Source: DATBLE01 sp963734065
Lineage (GTDB): Bacteria; Actinomycetota; Thermoleophilia; Gaiellales; Gaiellaceae
Length of the DNA stretch: 64,000 nucleotides
Direction of reading: 5' to 3'
NCBI GenBank assembly: GCA_963734065.1
Contig: CAVTFN010000003.1
Location: 1,612,001-1,676,000, forward strand
The first letter of the stretch is position 1. Each line of letters begins with the position of its first letter. The notes under the pieces are model-generated. The model did no database searches. It was not told the DNA's origin and worked only from the letters and a program-made list of their open reading frames with translations. Both the position numbers and the translations under genes were made by a program. Shown here in pieces: positions 25,828 to 34,006 of the stretch.

Positions 25828-26430
25828 TCAGGCGGCCCAGGAGAACTCGGACGTCGAGAGGCCGGTCTTGCCCTCGTACTCGATCCCGAACGCGTTGATC
25901 TTCGACCGCTTCGCCTCGGCGGCCGTGAGCGTCGAGCCGACCGGGTGGAAGATGCCGGTCAGCCGGGCCGGCTCGCCGGTCTCGACACCGAAGGGCACGA
26001 TGTCCTCGATCTCGAAGTCGATCGCGTCGCCGACGCGGACGCTGTGGCGCAGGCCGTCGTCGACGATCTCGATCGGCACTCGCTCGACGCCGAGCAGCTC
26101 ACCGACGAGGGGGGCGAGCGCCTCCATCGGCCCGCCGAGCTGCCCGGTGAACACGCTCGTGAGCTTCTCCGCCTGCTCGTCGGTCGCCCTGTCGTCGATG
26201 AAGACGCCGAGCTTCCAGTTGCCGTCGGTCATCACCTTCGGCGTGTCGATGATGAAGACCGCCTTGCAGCCGCTGACGTCCGTTCCTTCGATCTCGCCGT
26301 CCCTGATCTGGAAGGCGAGCGTGGCGCGACAGTAGTCGTAGGTCGCGCCGTGATCGAAGGAGAGGTTGCACGGGCACATCAGCTCGCACGAGCAGGTCTC
26401 GGCGTAGCTTCCCTTCAAGGTCCAGGACAT
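25828..26430 (-). CDS. DUF1326 family protein
   Basis: 200 residues. The N-terminal cysteine cluster CSCELMCPCNLSF and YCRATLAFQI are the DUF1326 signature, followed by VSGCKAVFIIDTPKVMTDGNWKLGVFIDD in the conserved core. A strong Shine-Dalgarno, AAGGAGG, precedes ATG 26430. It is the first gene of a two-gene operon with the DUF2182 membrane protein; the two families are often neighbours and are thought to bind metal. The biochemical function is unknown. The long upstream open frame is a shadow of the divergent MFS gene. Confidence 0.87.
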   Translation of the reverse strand: MSWTLKGSYAETCSCELMCPCNLSFDHGATYDYCRATLAFQIRDGEIEGTDVSGCKAVFIIDTPKVMTDGNWKLGVFIDDRATDEQAEKLTSVFTGQLGGPMEALAPLVGELLGVERVPIEIVDDGLRHSVRVGDAIDFEIEDIVPFGVETGEPARLTGIFHPVGSTLTAAEAKRSKINAFGIEYEGKTGLSTSEFSWAA

Positions 26431-26505
26431 ACCGGCCTCCTTCCGCGTGGAGGCGTGATTCTGAGCGCTCGTGCGGATCGCGTCAAACCAGGCGGTCGCC
26501 GCCGG

Positions 26506-26511
26506 TAGCCT
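26506..26511 (+). promoter_or_regulatory. -10 box for MFS gene (leaderless)
   Basis: TAGCCT ends 6 nt before ATG 26518 with no Shine-Dalgarno between; transcription would start at the ATG. Confidence 0.45.
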
Positions 26512-26517
26512 CGGGCG

Positions 26518-27672
26518 ATGCGCCGCCTGCTGCCGTTCGTCTGCGTCGTCGTGGTGGTGGACACCGCCCTGTACTCGGCGCTCACGCCACTGCTGCCCCA
26601 CTTCGAGGAGACGTACCACCTCTCCAAGGGCGGCGTCGGTGCGCTCGTCGCCGCCTACGGGCTCGGCGTCCTCGCCGGCGCGATCCCCGGCGGCATCCTC
26701 GCCGCGCGCCGCGGCGCCAGGGGCGCCGTCCTCGCGGGGCTCGTCCTCGTCGCAGCGGGCAGTGTCGGCGTCGCCGCCGCGGGGAGCTACTGGCCGCTCG
26801 TCGCGGCGCGGTCCGCCCAGGGCTTCGGCTCGTCGCTGACCTGGGCTGGCGGGCTCGCCTGGCTCGCGCTCGCCACCCCGCGCGAGCGCCGCGGCCAGAC
26901 GATGGGCACGGCGATGGGCGCCGCAGTCTTCGGCGCGCTGCTCGGCCCGGTGGTCGGCGCCGCCGCGAGCCTGGTCGGCGTCCGCGGGACGTTCGCCGTG
27001 GTCGCGGCCCTCGAGGTGGTGCTCGTGCTCGTGGCCCTGGGGATGGAGCCGTCGCCGGCCGAGCACCAGCCGCTCGGATTGATCGTGGCAGCGATCCGCG
27101 ACCGCGACTTCCTGCTCGGGCTCTGGCTGATGACCGTCCCCGCGCTCTTCTTCGGCACGCTGAACGTGCTCGCACCGCTGGCGCTCGACCACGACGGGCT
27201 CGGTGCTGTCGCGATCGGCGCAGTCTGGGTGGTGGCAGCGGCGATCGAGACCGTGATCAACCCCTGGCTCGGGCGCGTCTCGGACCGGCTGGGCCCGGCT
27301 CGGCCGGCGCGGATCGCCCTCGCCGGCTCGACTGCCGTGGCCGTCGCGCTGGCCGTGTCCGAATCGGCGTGGGTGCTGGTGCCGCTGATCCTCCTCGCCG
27401 CGGTGGCGGTCGGAGCGCTCTACTCGCCCGCGCTGACGATGCTGTCGCACGCCGCCGACCACGTCGGTCTCGCGCAGGGTCTCAGCTTCGGGGTGATGAA
27501 CGCGGCGTGGGCGGTCGGCAACGCGATCGGCCCCGCGGGCGGCGGCGGGCTCGCCGAGCTGACGAGCGACGCCGTGCCCTATCTCATGTGCGCCGGAATC
27601 TGCGCCTTCAGCGCCGTGATGCTCAGGCAGCCACGTGAGCGCCGCGTCGCCTCGGATCTCGGCGAGATCTGA
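26518..27672 (+). CDS. MFS transporter
   Basis: A 384-residue, 12-segment major facilitator protein, drug:H+ antiporter 1 style. LPHFEETYHLSKGGVGALVAAYGLGVL and GGILAARRGARGAVLAGL give the first helices and the A-motif loop; SFGVMNAAWAVGNAIGPAGGG in the second half resembles motif C. The substrate cannot be named. Start ATG 26518 is leaderless by -10 spacing. It is convergent with the ROK kinase gene (8 bp apart). Confidence 0.88.
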   Translation: MRRLLPFVCVVVVVDTALYSALTPLLPHFEETYHLSKGGVGALVAAYGLGVLAGAIPGGILAARRGARGAVLAGLVLVAAGSVGVAAAGSYWPLVAARSAQGFGSSLTWAGGLAWLALATPRERRGQTMGTAMGAAVFGALLGPVVGAAASLVGVRGTFAVVAALEVVLVLVALGMEPSPAEHQPLGLIVAAIRDRDFLLGLWLMTVPALFFGTLNVLAPLALDHDGLGAVAIGAVWVVAAAIETVINPWLGRVSDRLGPARPARIALAGSTAVAVALAVSESAWVLVPLILLAAVAVGALYSPALTMLSHAADHVGLAQGLSFGVMNAAWAVGNAIGPAGGGGLAELTSDAVPYLMCAGICAFSAVMLRQPRERRVASDLGEI

Positions 27673-27680
27673 GCCGCGGC

Positions 27681-28325
27681 CTACTCCCAGAGCCGGAAGC
27701 CGCCGACGAACGCGAGTTCGTTGCCGCCGACTCGGACGCCTGCGGGCAGATCGTCGAGCTCGTCGGCGAGCCCGCCGCCCAGCACCACGTAGTCCGGCAG
27801 GAGCGCGGCCGACAGGTGCTGGATGGTCTCCAGCGCGGCAGCACGCCAGCGCTTCGGCCCGAGCCGCTGTCGGGCGGCACGCCCGACGTACTCCTCGAAC
27901 GTCCCTCGCCTGAACGGGAGATGGCCGAGCTCCATCGGCACGAGCACCCCGTCGACGATCATCGTCGAGCCGAGCCCGGTGCCGAGCCCGAGGAACAGCA
28001 TCCGCCCGCCCTCGTAGCTGCCGATCGCCTGCATCGCCGCGTCGTTCATGACCTTCGTCGGCCTGCCGAACGCTGCCTCGTAGTCGAAGCCCTGCCACCC
28101 CGGGCCGAGATTGACCGGGTCGCGGACGACCTTCCCGTCGTGCACGGGTGCAGGCACGCCGACCGACACGTGGTCGAAGTCCCAGCCGTCGACGAGCTCC
28201 AGCGTGCCCTCGACCATCTGCCCCGGGGTCAGCTCGGGGCTCGACCTGAACCGGCGGCGATCGCTCTCACCCTGGACGAGTGCCTTGACGTGCCGCCCGC
28301 CGACGTCCACCGCGAGGACGCGCAT
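27681..28325 (-). CDS. ROK family sugar kinase-like protein (polyphosphate glucokinase-like)
   Basis: 214 residues. LAVDVGGRHVKALV is the N-terminal phosphate loop and VGVPAPVHDGKVV the second strand region; MNDAAMQAIGSY contains the catalytic Asp; MLFLGLGTGLGSTMIVDGVLVPMELGHL is the ROK core. The short length and missing ROK cysteine zinc site resemble the polyphosphate glucokinase branch, but the exact substrate is uncertain. Start ATG 28325 with TAGCGT 6 nt upstream suggests a leaderless transcript. It lies 40 bp downstream of two small secreted-protein genes. Confidence 0.83.
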   Translation of the reverse strand: MRVLAVDVGGRHVKALVQGESDRRRFRSSPELTPGQMVEGTLELVDGWDFDHVSVGVPAPVHDGKVVRDPVNLGPGWQGFDYEAAFGRPTKVMNDAAMQAIGSYEGGRMLFLGLGTGLGSTMIVDGVLVPMELGHLPFRRGTFEEYVGRAARQRLGPKRWRAAALETIQHLSAALLPDYVVLGGGLADELDDLPAGVRVGGNELAFVGGFRLWE

Positions 28326-28331
28326 GCGGGC

Positions 28332-28337
28332 ACGCTA
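28332..28337 (-). promoter_or_regulatory. -10 box for ROK kinase gene (leaderless)
   Basis: TAGCGT on the minus strand, 6 nt before ATG 28325, in the 40-bp gap after the secreted-protein gene. No Shine-Dalgarno is present. Confidence 0.45.
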
Positions 28338-28365
28338 GACAATCGCCGGGCGCAGCGGCAGGCGT

Positions 28366-28719
28366 TCAGGCCACCGTGACCTCGTACCTGACCGCACGGT
28401 ACGCCCTGGCGGTCTCGCCTCTCGTCTCGGCGAGGACGATCGACGCGTGGCCTCGCCCCACGGCCGCGAACACGAGGACGACGACGCGACCGACGTCTCC
28501 CTCGCCGACCTGGCGGACGATCCGCGCCGCGATCGGCCGCGCGACCCGCCAGACATACCCGTCGCGCGTGGGCAGCGCGACCGAGACGAGCTGCCCGCGC
28601 GTCGTCTTCACGGTCGTGACCTTCGCAGCCGGCAGCGGGCCTACGGGCGGCGCGGTCGCCGACGCGGCGCCCGCCGTGAGCAGAGCCCCTGCCGCGAGCA
28701 GGACGACCAGGGCCCTCAT
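28366..28719 (-). CDS. Small secreted protein, chagasin/I42-like
   Basis: 117 residues with a signal peptide (MRALVVLLAAGALLTAGAAS, cut near residue 22). The mature part is a beta-rich domain: GQLVSVALPTRDGYVWRVARP, then GRVVVLVFAAVGRGHASIVL and a terminal YRAVRYEVTVA. This order resembles the immunoglobulin-like I42/chagasin protease inhibitors (an aromatic YVW loop, then a final RYEV strand), but the identity is weak. Its ATG overlaps the stop of the previous secreted-protein gene by 4 bp. Confidence 0.65.
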   Translation of the reverse strand: MRALVVLLAAGALLTAGAASATAPPVGPLPAAKVTTVKTTRGQLVSVALPTRDGYVWRVARPIAARIVRQVGEGDVGRVVVLVFAAVGRGHASIVLAETRGETARAYRAVRYEVTVA

Positions 28720-29096
28720 GCCAGCCCGATCCGGTAGGAGCGCCCGCAGCCGATCGACGGGCTGACCAGCAGCCGGACCGTCGCCCGCGGCTTCGCCGCC
28801 CCGGCCGTGGCGATCGACAGCTCGCAGACGGCGTTGCGGCCGGAGACGACGTTCCAGAAGTACGTGCCGGGAACCACGCGGGAGCCCGTGCGCTCCCACG
28901 AGTCGCGCCCGAGCCGGTAGATCGTCGCGGTGACGGCCGCGGTCGGCGCGTCGCCCGCGGAGATCCTGCGCGCGGTCAGCACGACGCGGAAGTCGACGGT
29001 CGCGGCGGTGCCGATCGTCGCGGGCCGCGGAGCAGCCTGGACAGGCATCGCGATCGCCCCGGCCAGCACGGAGAGAACGGCCAGTGCTCTGATCAT
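28716..29096 (-). CDS. Small secreted protein, unknown function
   Basis: 126 residues with a signal peptide (MIRALAVLSVLAGAIAMPVQA). The rest is beta-strand-like (VDFRVVLTARRIS, AAVTATIYRLGRDSWERTG, YFWNVVSG, ATVRLLVSPSIGCGRSYRIGLA) with two cysteines (ELS-adjacent C and IGC) able to form a disulfide. I do not recognise it. An AAAGGGG sequence precedes ATG 29096. It is coupled by a 4-bp overlap to the next secreted protein, so the two may work together. Confidence 0.65.
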   Translation of the reverse strand: MIRALAVLSVLAGAIAMPVQAAPRPATIGTAATVDFRVVLTARRISAGDAPTAAVTATIYRLGRDSWERTGSRVVPGTYFWNVVSGRNAVCELSIATAGAAKPRATVRLLVSPSIGCGRSYRIGLA

Positions 29097-29182
29097 CGAG
29101 AGACCCCTTTCGGCGAAGTGACGTACTTCTCTCTCTACGACGCTGCGCGGCGAAACGTGACAGCAGACGGCGGACGCCGCAA

Positions 29183-29719
29183 CTAGCGAGCAGCGTGTCG
29201 TCTCTGCCCGCTCACCACAACGTCGGCGCGAAGACGAGGCTGCTCGCGTGCCACGTAGTCGTCCTCTTCTGCCATCCATTCGAGCCAGCGCTGCCGTGCG
29301 GCCTCACCGTCGCGCTCGAGACCGCGGCGCAGGCGTTCCTCCCTCGGAGTCTCGACCCATACGGCACAGGTGACGAACGGGTGGAAGACGGCACGCGAAG
29401 CACCGACACCCTCGAGGATCACGACGTCCGCCGGCTCGACCGCCACCCATTCCTCCCGGCCCGTTCCTTCCCAGTCGGTGCGCCGGAAGCGACAAGCCTC
29501 GTTTCGAGAGAGAGGTTCGAGCACCTCGGCCAGCAACCGGGGCCACCAGTCCAGCGGATGGTCCCAGCTTGCGAAGTCGTCGGTATGGACGATCGGAGCA
29601 GCGAGACGGGTGGCCAGCGCGGCAGCCAGGGTCGACTTGCCGGCGCCGCCCAGCCCATCGACGGCAAGGATCTTCGTCCGCATCGGGGACGGCGCCTCCC
29701 GAGCGCGGAGCGCAGCCAC
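29183..29719 (-). CDS. Uridine kinase-like P-loop NTPase
   Basis: About 178 residues. Walker A GLGGAGKSTLAAAL, then VHTDDFASWDHPLDWWPRL (the DDF motif after the P loop, as in uridine kinases), a tyrosine-poor middle, VVILEGVGASRAVFHP (strand with Glu/Gly) and a lid-like REERLRRGLERDG. The family phosphorylates nucleosides or related small molecules. GTG 29719 or ATG 29683 may start it; it follows leuS by about 17 bp on the same strand. The substrate is not determined. Confidence 0.78.
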   Translation of the reverse strand: MAALRAREAPSPMRTKILAVDGLGGAGKSTLAAALATRLAAPIVHTDDFASWDHPLDWWPRLLAEVLEPLSRNEACRFRRTDWEGTGREEWVAVEPADVVILEGVGASRAVFHPFVTCAVWVETPREERLRRGLERDGEAARQRWLEWMAEEDDYVAREQPRLRADVVVSGQRRHAAR

Positions 29720-29736
29720 GATGTCGTCGAGGTCGG

Positions 29737-32109
29737 TCAGCCGACGACGAGGTTCACGAGCTTGCCAGGGACGACGATCGTCTGCCTGATTTCCTTGCCG
29801 TCGAGGTGCGCCCGCACTTTCTCCGAGCCGCGCGCCCGTTCGACCAGCTCGGCCTCGGCGAGATCCGCCGGCACCTCCATCCGGTCGCGCACGCGGCCGT
29901 TCACCTGGACGACGAGCTCGAACGTCTCGTGGACGAGCAGCGCCGGGTCGGCCTGCAGCCACGGTTGCTCCCAGAGCCGGTCGTCGTGGCCAAGCACGCC
30001 CCACAGCTCCTCGGTGACGTGCGGCGCCCACGGCTGCAGCAGCGACAGCGCGGTCTCGGCGGCGAAGCGGGCGCCGGGAGCACCAGGGTCGTCGGCGATC
30101 GCGTTCGTCAGCTCCATCACCGCCGAGATCGGGGTGTGGAACTGCAGCCGACGGTCGAGATCGCCGGTCACGCGCTCGATCGTCGCGTGCGCCGTGCGCA
30201 CCAGCGGGCCGTCGCCCCGATCGCCGTCGGGCGCGGCTGCGGCGACCTCGTGCACGATCCGCCAGAGCCGGCGGACGAACCGGGCCATCCCGTCGATCCC
30301 GGTCTCCGTCCACTCCATGTCCTGGTCGGCGGGGCCCATGAACAGGATGTAGAGCCGCACGGGGTCGGCGCCGTAGGCCTCGACGATCTCGTCAGGCCCC
30401 ATCACGTTGCCCTTCGACTTCGACATCTTCGTCCCGCCCATCGTCACCCAGCCCTGGTGGAAGAGCCCCGCAAACGGCTCGCGAAAGCCGAGCAGCCCCA
30501 GCTCGTTCATCACCTTCACGAAGAACCGCGAGTAGAGGAGGTGGCCGGTGGCGTGGTCGATGCCGCCGATGTAGTGCGTGACCGGGCACCAGTAGTCGAC
30601 CAGCCGCCGGTCGAACGGCGCCTCGTCGTTATGTGGATCGACATAGCGGAGGAAGTACCAGGACGAGTCGACGAAGGTGTCCATCGTGTCGGCCTCGCGC
30701 GTGGCCGGGCCTCCGCAGCGCGGGCAGGTCGTGTGCAGCCACTCGGTCGCGGTCGCCAGCGGCGGCTTGCCCTTCGGCCGGTAGTCCTCGACCTCGGGCA
30801 GCACGACCGGCAGCTGGTCGTCCGGCACCGGCACCTCGCCGCACGCGTCGCAGTAGAGGATCGGGATCGGGCAGCCCCAGTAGCGCTGGCGGCCGAAGCT
30901 CCAGTCGCGCAGACGGTGCGACACCGCCGGCGCGCCGTGGCCCTCGGCGTGCAGCTTCTCCACGATCGCCCGCTTCGCCTCCTCGGCAGGCATGCCGTCG
31001 AACTCACCCGAGTTGATCAGCACGCCGTCCTCCGTGATCACCTCGATGCTCTGCTGGTCGAAGGCTCGTGCGAACTCGCCGTCGCGTTCGTCGTGGGCGG
31101 GCACGGCCATGATCGCGCCGGTGCCGTAGTCCATCAGCACGTAGTCGGCGACCCAGATCGGCAGCTTCTCCCCGTTCACCGGATTGGTGGCGTAGTGGCC
31201 GGTGAAGACGCCCGTCTTCGCCTGCTCGGCCGCGCGCTCCTCGGTCTTCTTCTGCGCGGTCGAACGGACGTACTCGTCGACCTCCGGGGTGGCGATCCGC
31301 TCGACGAGCGGGTGCTCCGGCGCGAGCACGAAGAAGGTCGCGCCGTACAGCGTGTCCGGCCGCGTGGTAAAGACGGGGATGTCGGTGTCGAGCTCCTCGA
31401 CGCGGAAGAGGATCTCCGCCCCCTCGCTGCGGCCGATCCAGTTGCGCTGGATCGTCATCGTCCGCTCGGGCCAGTCGGCGCCCTCGAAGCGCAGCAGCTC
31501 GTCGGCGTAGGCGGTGATCTTGAAGAACCACTGCTCGAGGTTGCGCAGCTCGACCGGCGTGCCGCAGCGCTCGCAACGGCCGTCGATCACGTACTCGTTC
31601 GCGACCACCGTCTGGTCGTGCGGGCACCAGTTCACCGGCGCCGCCTTCCGGTAGGCGAGCCCGCGCTCGTAGAAGCGGAGGAACAGCCACTGCGTCCAGC
31701 GGTAGAACTCGACGTCGTGGGCGCCGACCTCGCGGTCCCAGTCGATCGCCCACCCGAGCCGTTTCATCTGCTCGCGGATGGCGACGATGTTCTGCTCGAC
31801 GATCTCGCGCGGGTGGCCGCCCTCGCGGATGGCAGCATTCTCGGCGGGCAGGCCGAACGAGTCCCAGCCCATCGGCCGCAGGACGATCCAGCCGTTGCGC
31901 CGGCGAAAGTGCGTGAGGACGTCGCCCATCGTGTAGTTGAGGACGTGTCCCATGTGCAGCGTCCCGGACGGGTACGGGAGCATCTCCAGCTGGTACCAGT
32001 GGTTCGGCGGCTCCTCCCCGGGCGCAGGGTCGGCCGTGTGGAAGGTCTTCTCGTCCTCCCAGACCCGCTGCCACTTCGCCTCGATCTGCTTGGGGTCGTA
32101 CTTCTCCAA
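29737..32109 (-). CDS. leuS: Leucyl-tRNA synthetase
   Basis: A 790-residue class I aminoacyl-tRNA synthetase. The HIGH-type motif is LPYPSGTLHMGH (residues ~45-56), the CP1 editing domain holds TTRPDTLYGATF, and KMSKSKGN is present near residue 575. Zinc-type cysteine pairs (CDACGEV, CPRCGG) are seen. The start is TTG 32109 with AGGAG 7 nt upstream. Between the promoter and this start lies an attenuator-like leader with a leucine-containing short peptide, so expression is probably controlled by leucyl-tRNA charging (inferred). Confidence 0.95.
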   Translation of the reverse strand: MEKYDPKQIEAKWQRVWEDEKTFHTADPAPGEEPPNHWYQLEMLPYPSGTLHMGHVLNYTMGDVLTHFRRRNGWIVLRPMGWDSFGLPAENAAIREGGHPREIVEQNIVAIREQMKRLGWAIDWDREVGAHDVEFYRWTQWLFLRFYERGLAYRKAAPVNWCPHDQTVVANEYVIDGRCERCGTPVELRNLEQWFFKITAYADELLRFEGADWPERTMTIQRNWIGRSEGAEILFRVEELDTDIPVFTTRPDTLYGATFFVLAPEHPLVERIATPEVDEYVRSTAQKKTEERAAEQAKTGVFTGHYATNPVNGEKLPIWVADYVLMDYGTGAIMAVPAHDERDGEFARAFDQQSIEVITEDGVLINSGEFDGMPAEEAKRAIVEKLHAEGHGAPAVSHRLRDWSFGRQRYWGCPIPILYCDACGEVPVPDDQLPVVLPEVEDYRPKGKPPLATATEWLHTTCPRCGGPATREADTMDTFVDSSWYFLRYVDPHNDEAPFDRRLVDYWCPVTHYIGGIDHATGHLLYSRFFVKVMNELGLLGFREPFAGLFHQGWVTMGGTKMSKSKGNVMGPDEIVEAYGADPVRLYILFMGPADQDMEWTETGIDGMARFVRRLWRIVHEVAAAAPDGDRGDGPLVRTAHATIERVTGDLDRRLQFHTPISAVMELTNAIADDPGAPGARFAAETALSLLQPWAPHVTEELWGVLGHDDRLWEQPWLQADPALLVHETFELVVQVNGRVRDRMEVPADLAEAELVERARGSEKVRAHLDGKEIRQTIVVPGKLVNLVVG

Positions 32110-32125
32110 AAACCAGCTCCTGAAA

Positions 32126-32225
32126 TGAAAAAGCCTCTCGTGGGAGAGGCCGTGGGAAGCTCTCGCGACGGCGCCGCGTTGGCCTCCTGGACTATGCGAG
32201 CAGCCCGCTCACGGCGTTCAATCTA
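32126..32225 (-). promoter_or_regulatory. leuS leader: -10 box, short leucine peptide, terminator hairpin
   Basis: On the minus strand: -10 box TAGATT (32220-32225), 7 nt, then a leaderless ORF GTG AGC GGG CTG CTC GCA TAG (32192-32212, peptide VSGLLA). About 40 nt later comes a 7-bp hairpin with GTGG-type loop (GCCTCTC/GAGAGGC, 32133-32150) followed by TTTTTC, a rho-independent terminator just before the leuS Shine-Dalgarno. A GAGAG stretch upstream (near 32160-32164) could pair with the CTCTC arm and act as an antiterminator. The TTG 32221 in-frame start would add three residues. The elements are seen; the leucine response is inferred. Confidence 0.5.
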
Positions 32226-32262
32226 GCACCCTCGCGCCACGCATTCGTGATGATTCCAGCGG

Positions 32263-32268
32263 TACGAT
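32263..32268 (+). promoter_or_regulatory. -10 box for DUF5678-like gene (leaderless)
   Basis: TACGAT ends 6 nt before GTG 32275; no Shine-Dalgarno is present. The spacing implies transcription starting at the start codon. Confidence 0.45.
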
Positions 32269-32274
32269 CGTCGT

Positions 32275-32487
32275 GTGAGCGTAGGCGTCACCTTTACGCG
32301 CATCGTCGATCCTGAGGGCTGGGAGAACTACCGCGGGCAGTGGGTCGCAATCCGCGACGACCAGATCGTCGCCGCGGCGGTGAAGCTCGACGACCTCTTC
32401 GCGGACGAGCGCTACCGGCAATCCGACGTTGTCTCGCGAATCCCCGAGGCCGGGATCCATTTCTACTCCCCTGTCGTCCCGGCTTAG
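32275..32487 (+). CDS. Small DUF5678-like protein
   Basis: 70 residues. The core ENYRGQWVAIRDDQIVAAAV followed by a short helix and a final hydrophobic strand (IHFYSPVVPA) is the pattern of the DUF5678 family ('Y-x-GkWVAI...g-iva'), small proteins of unknown function frequent in bacteria and archaea. The start is GTG 32275. lysA begins 135 bp further on the same strand. Confidence 0.6.
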   Translation: MSVGVTFTRIVDPEGWENYRGQWVAIRDDQIVAAAVKLDDLFADERYRQSDVVSRIPEAGIHFYSPVVPA

Positions 32488-32622
32488 CACCGAGTATCCG
32501 CCGAACCGGCCACCGAGGTGCAGGGTCTCGCTCGAGGTCGACCCGATTCCGGGGCAGCCAACGGGGAGAATCACCTTCCAGGAGCACCCGGCGACTCCCG
32601 TCTACCACCTCGAGGCCGCCTG

Positions 32623-33888
32623 ATGCTCGAGCTCTTCCCCGAGACCGCCGAAATCGTCGACGGCGTGCTGCACGTCGGCGGCTGCTCGGCGGCGGCGCTC
32701 GCCGAGGAGCACGGGACACCGCTCTTCGTCTACTGCGAGGAGACGGTCCGCGCCGCCGCGCGGTCGTGGCGGCGCGGCGCCCCCGAGGCGACGATCGTCT
32801 ACGGCTCGAAGGCGTTCCCGAACGCGCCGTTGATGCGCGTGCTGGCCGAGGAGGGGATCGGCGCGGACGTGTCGACGCTCGGCGAGCTGAGGATCGCGCA
32901 GGCGGCGGGGGTGCCGGCGTCGCTGCTCGTCGTCCACGGGAACAACAAGTCCGACGAGGAGCTCGCCGCCGCTGCCGAGGCCGACGCGTGGCTGGTCGTG
33001 ATGGACGAGCCCGGCGAGGTCGAGCGCTGCGTCGCCGCCGGGGTGAAGCGGGTGCTCCTGCGGATCACGCCCGGCGTCGAGGCGGACACGCACGAGAAGA
33101 TCCGCACCGGCCAGGCGGGCTCGAAGTTCGGGGTCGCTCCGGAGGAGGCGCCTGCGATCGTCGAGCGGGCGCGGGCGGCCGGGCTGGAGCTGCTCGGCCT
33201 GCACGTCCACCTCGGCTCGCAGGTCGCCGGCTCGGAGGCGACGCTCTCGACGATCGAGCTGCTCGCCGAGCTCTGCACACGGGTGCGGGACGAGCTCGAC
33301 TGGACGCCGGCGATCGTGAACGCGGGCGGCGGTCTCGGCATCCGCTACGTCCCGGACGAGCCGGCTCCGCCCACGCCCGAGGAGTACGCGCGCACGGTGT
33401 CGGAGCGGCTGCACGAGGCTTGGTCGGCGGCAGCGCTGCCCAGGCCGCAGCTGATCTTCGAGCCGGGCCGATCGCTGGTCGGCCGCGCGGGCGTGACGCT
33501 CTACCGCGTGGGGGTGGTCAAGCGCAGCGGCACTACGACGTGGGTGGCCGTCGACGGCGGCATGTCCGACAACCCCCGCCCGGCGCTCTACGGCGCGCGG
33601 TACTCGGCGCTGCTGGCGAACCGCGCCGACGAGCCGCCGGCGGGGACGTACGCCGTCTGCGGCAAGCACTGCGAGTCGGGCGACGTCCTGATCGACAGCG
33701 CGGAACTGCCCGAGTCCCGTCGCGGCGACCTGCTCGCGGTCGCGGCGACCGGCGCGTACACGCTGGCGATGGCCTCGAACTACAACGCCGTGGTGCGACC
33801 GGCAGCCGTTCTCGTCGGGAGCGGCCGGATTGCGACGATCTCGGAGCGATCAGGACCCGCCGAGCTCGGTGGGTCCGAGTCCGGTTAG
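32623..33888 (+). CDS. lysA: Diaminopimelate decarboxylase
   Basis: About 421 residues, a PLP-dependent fold III decarboxylase making L-lysine from meso-diaminopimelate. ATIVYGSKAFPN contains the PLP lysine, GLHVHLGSQV and VNAGGGLGIRY the phosphate-binding and Gly-rich loops, LIFEPGRSLVG the conserved Arg/Ser, VCGKHCESGD the substrate Cys/Glu pair across the dimer, and AYTLAMASNYN the final Tyr. Start ATG 32623, which overlaps the stop of a short upstream frame (TGATG). Confidence 0.93.
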   Translation: MLELFPETAEIVDGVLHVGGCSAAALAEEHGTPLFVYCEETVRAAARSWRRGAPEATIVYGSKAFPNAPLMRVLAEEGIGADVSTLGELRIAQAAGVPASLLVVHGNNKSDEELAAAAEADAWLVVMDEPGEVERCVAAGVKRVLLRITPGVEADTHEKIRTGQAGSKFGVAPEEAPAIVERARAAGLELLGLHVHLGSQVAGSEATLSTIELLAELCTRVRDELDWTPAIVNAGGGLGIRYVPDEPAPPTPEEYARTVSERLHEAWSAAALPRPQLIFEPGRSLVGRAGVTLYRVGVVKRSGTTTWVAVDGGMSDNPRPALYGARYSALLANRADEPPAGTYAVCGKHCESGDVLIDSAELPESRRGDLLAVAATGAYTLAMASNYNAVVRPAAVLVGSGRIATISERSGPAELGGSESG

Positions 33889-34006
33889 GTCCATCGCCCG
33901 CTGCCCGTATTACAACGATCGACTGCTGAGGAACATCAGGCTTCGGGGGCCGTGTCGCCCGCCTCGGGCCAGCGCGCAGACCCCCGGAGCGGCGTAGCCG
34001 CCTCCT

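Noticed and set aside
25828..28098. 756-residue minus-strand open frame
   Set aside because: Only the last 200 residues (DUF1326) are real; the remainder is the shadow of the divergent MFS gene.
32126..32225. T-box riboswitch before leuS
   Set aside because: The sequence resembles a T-box only loosely; the conserved TGGNACCGCG element is not present, and a leader peptide with two Leu codons fits better.
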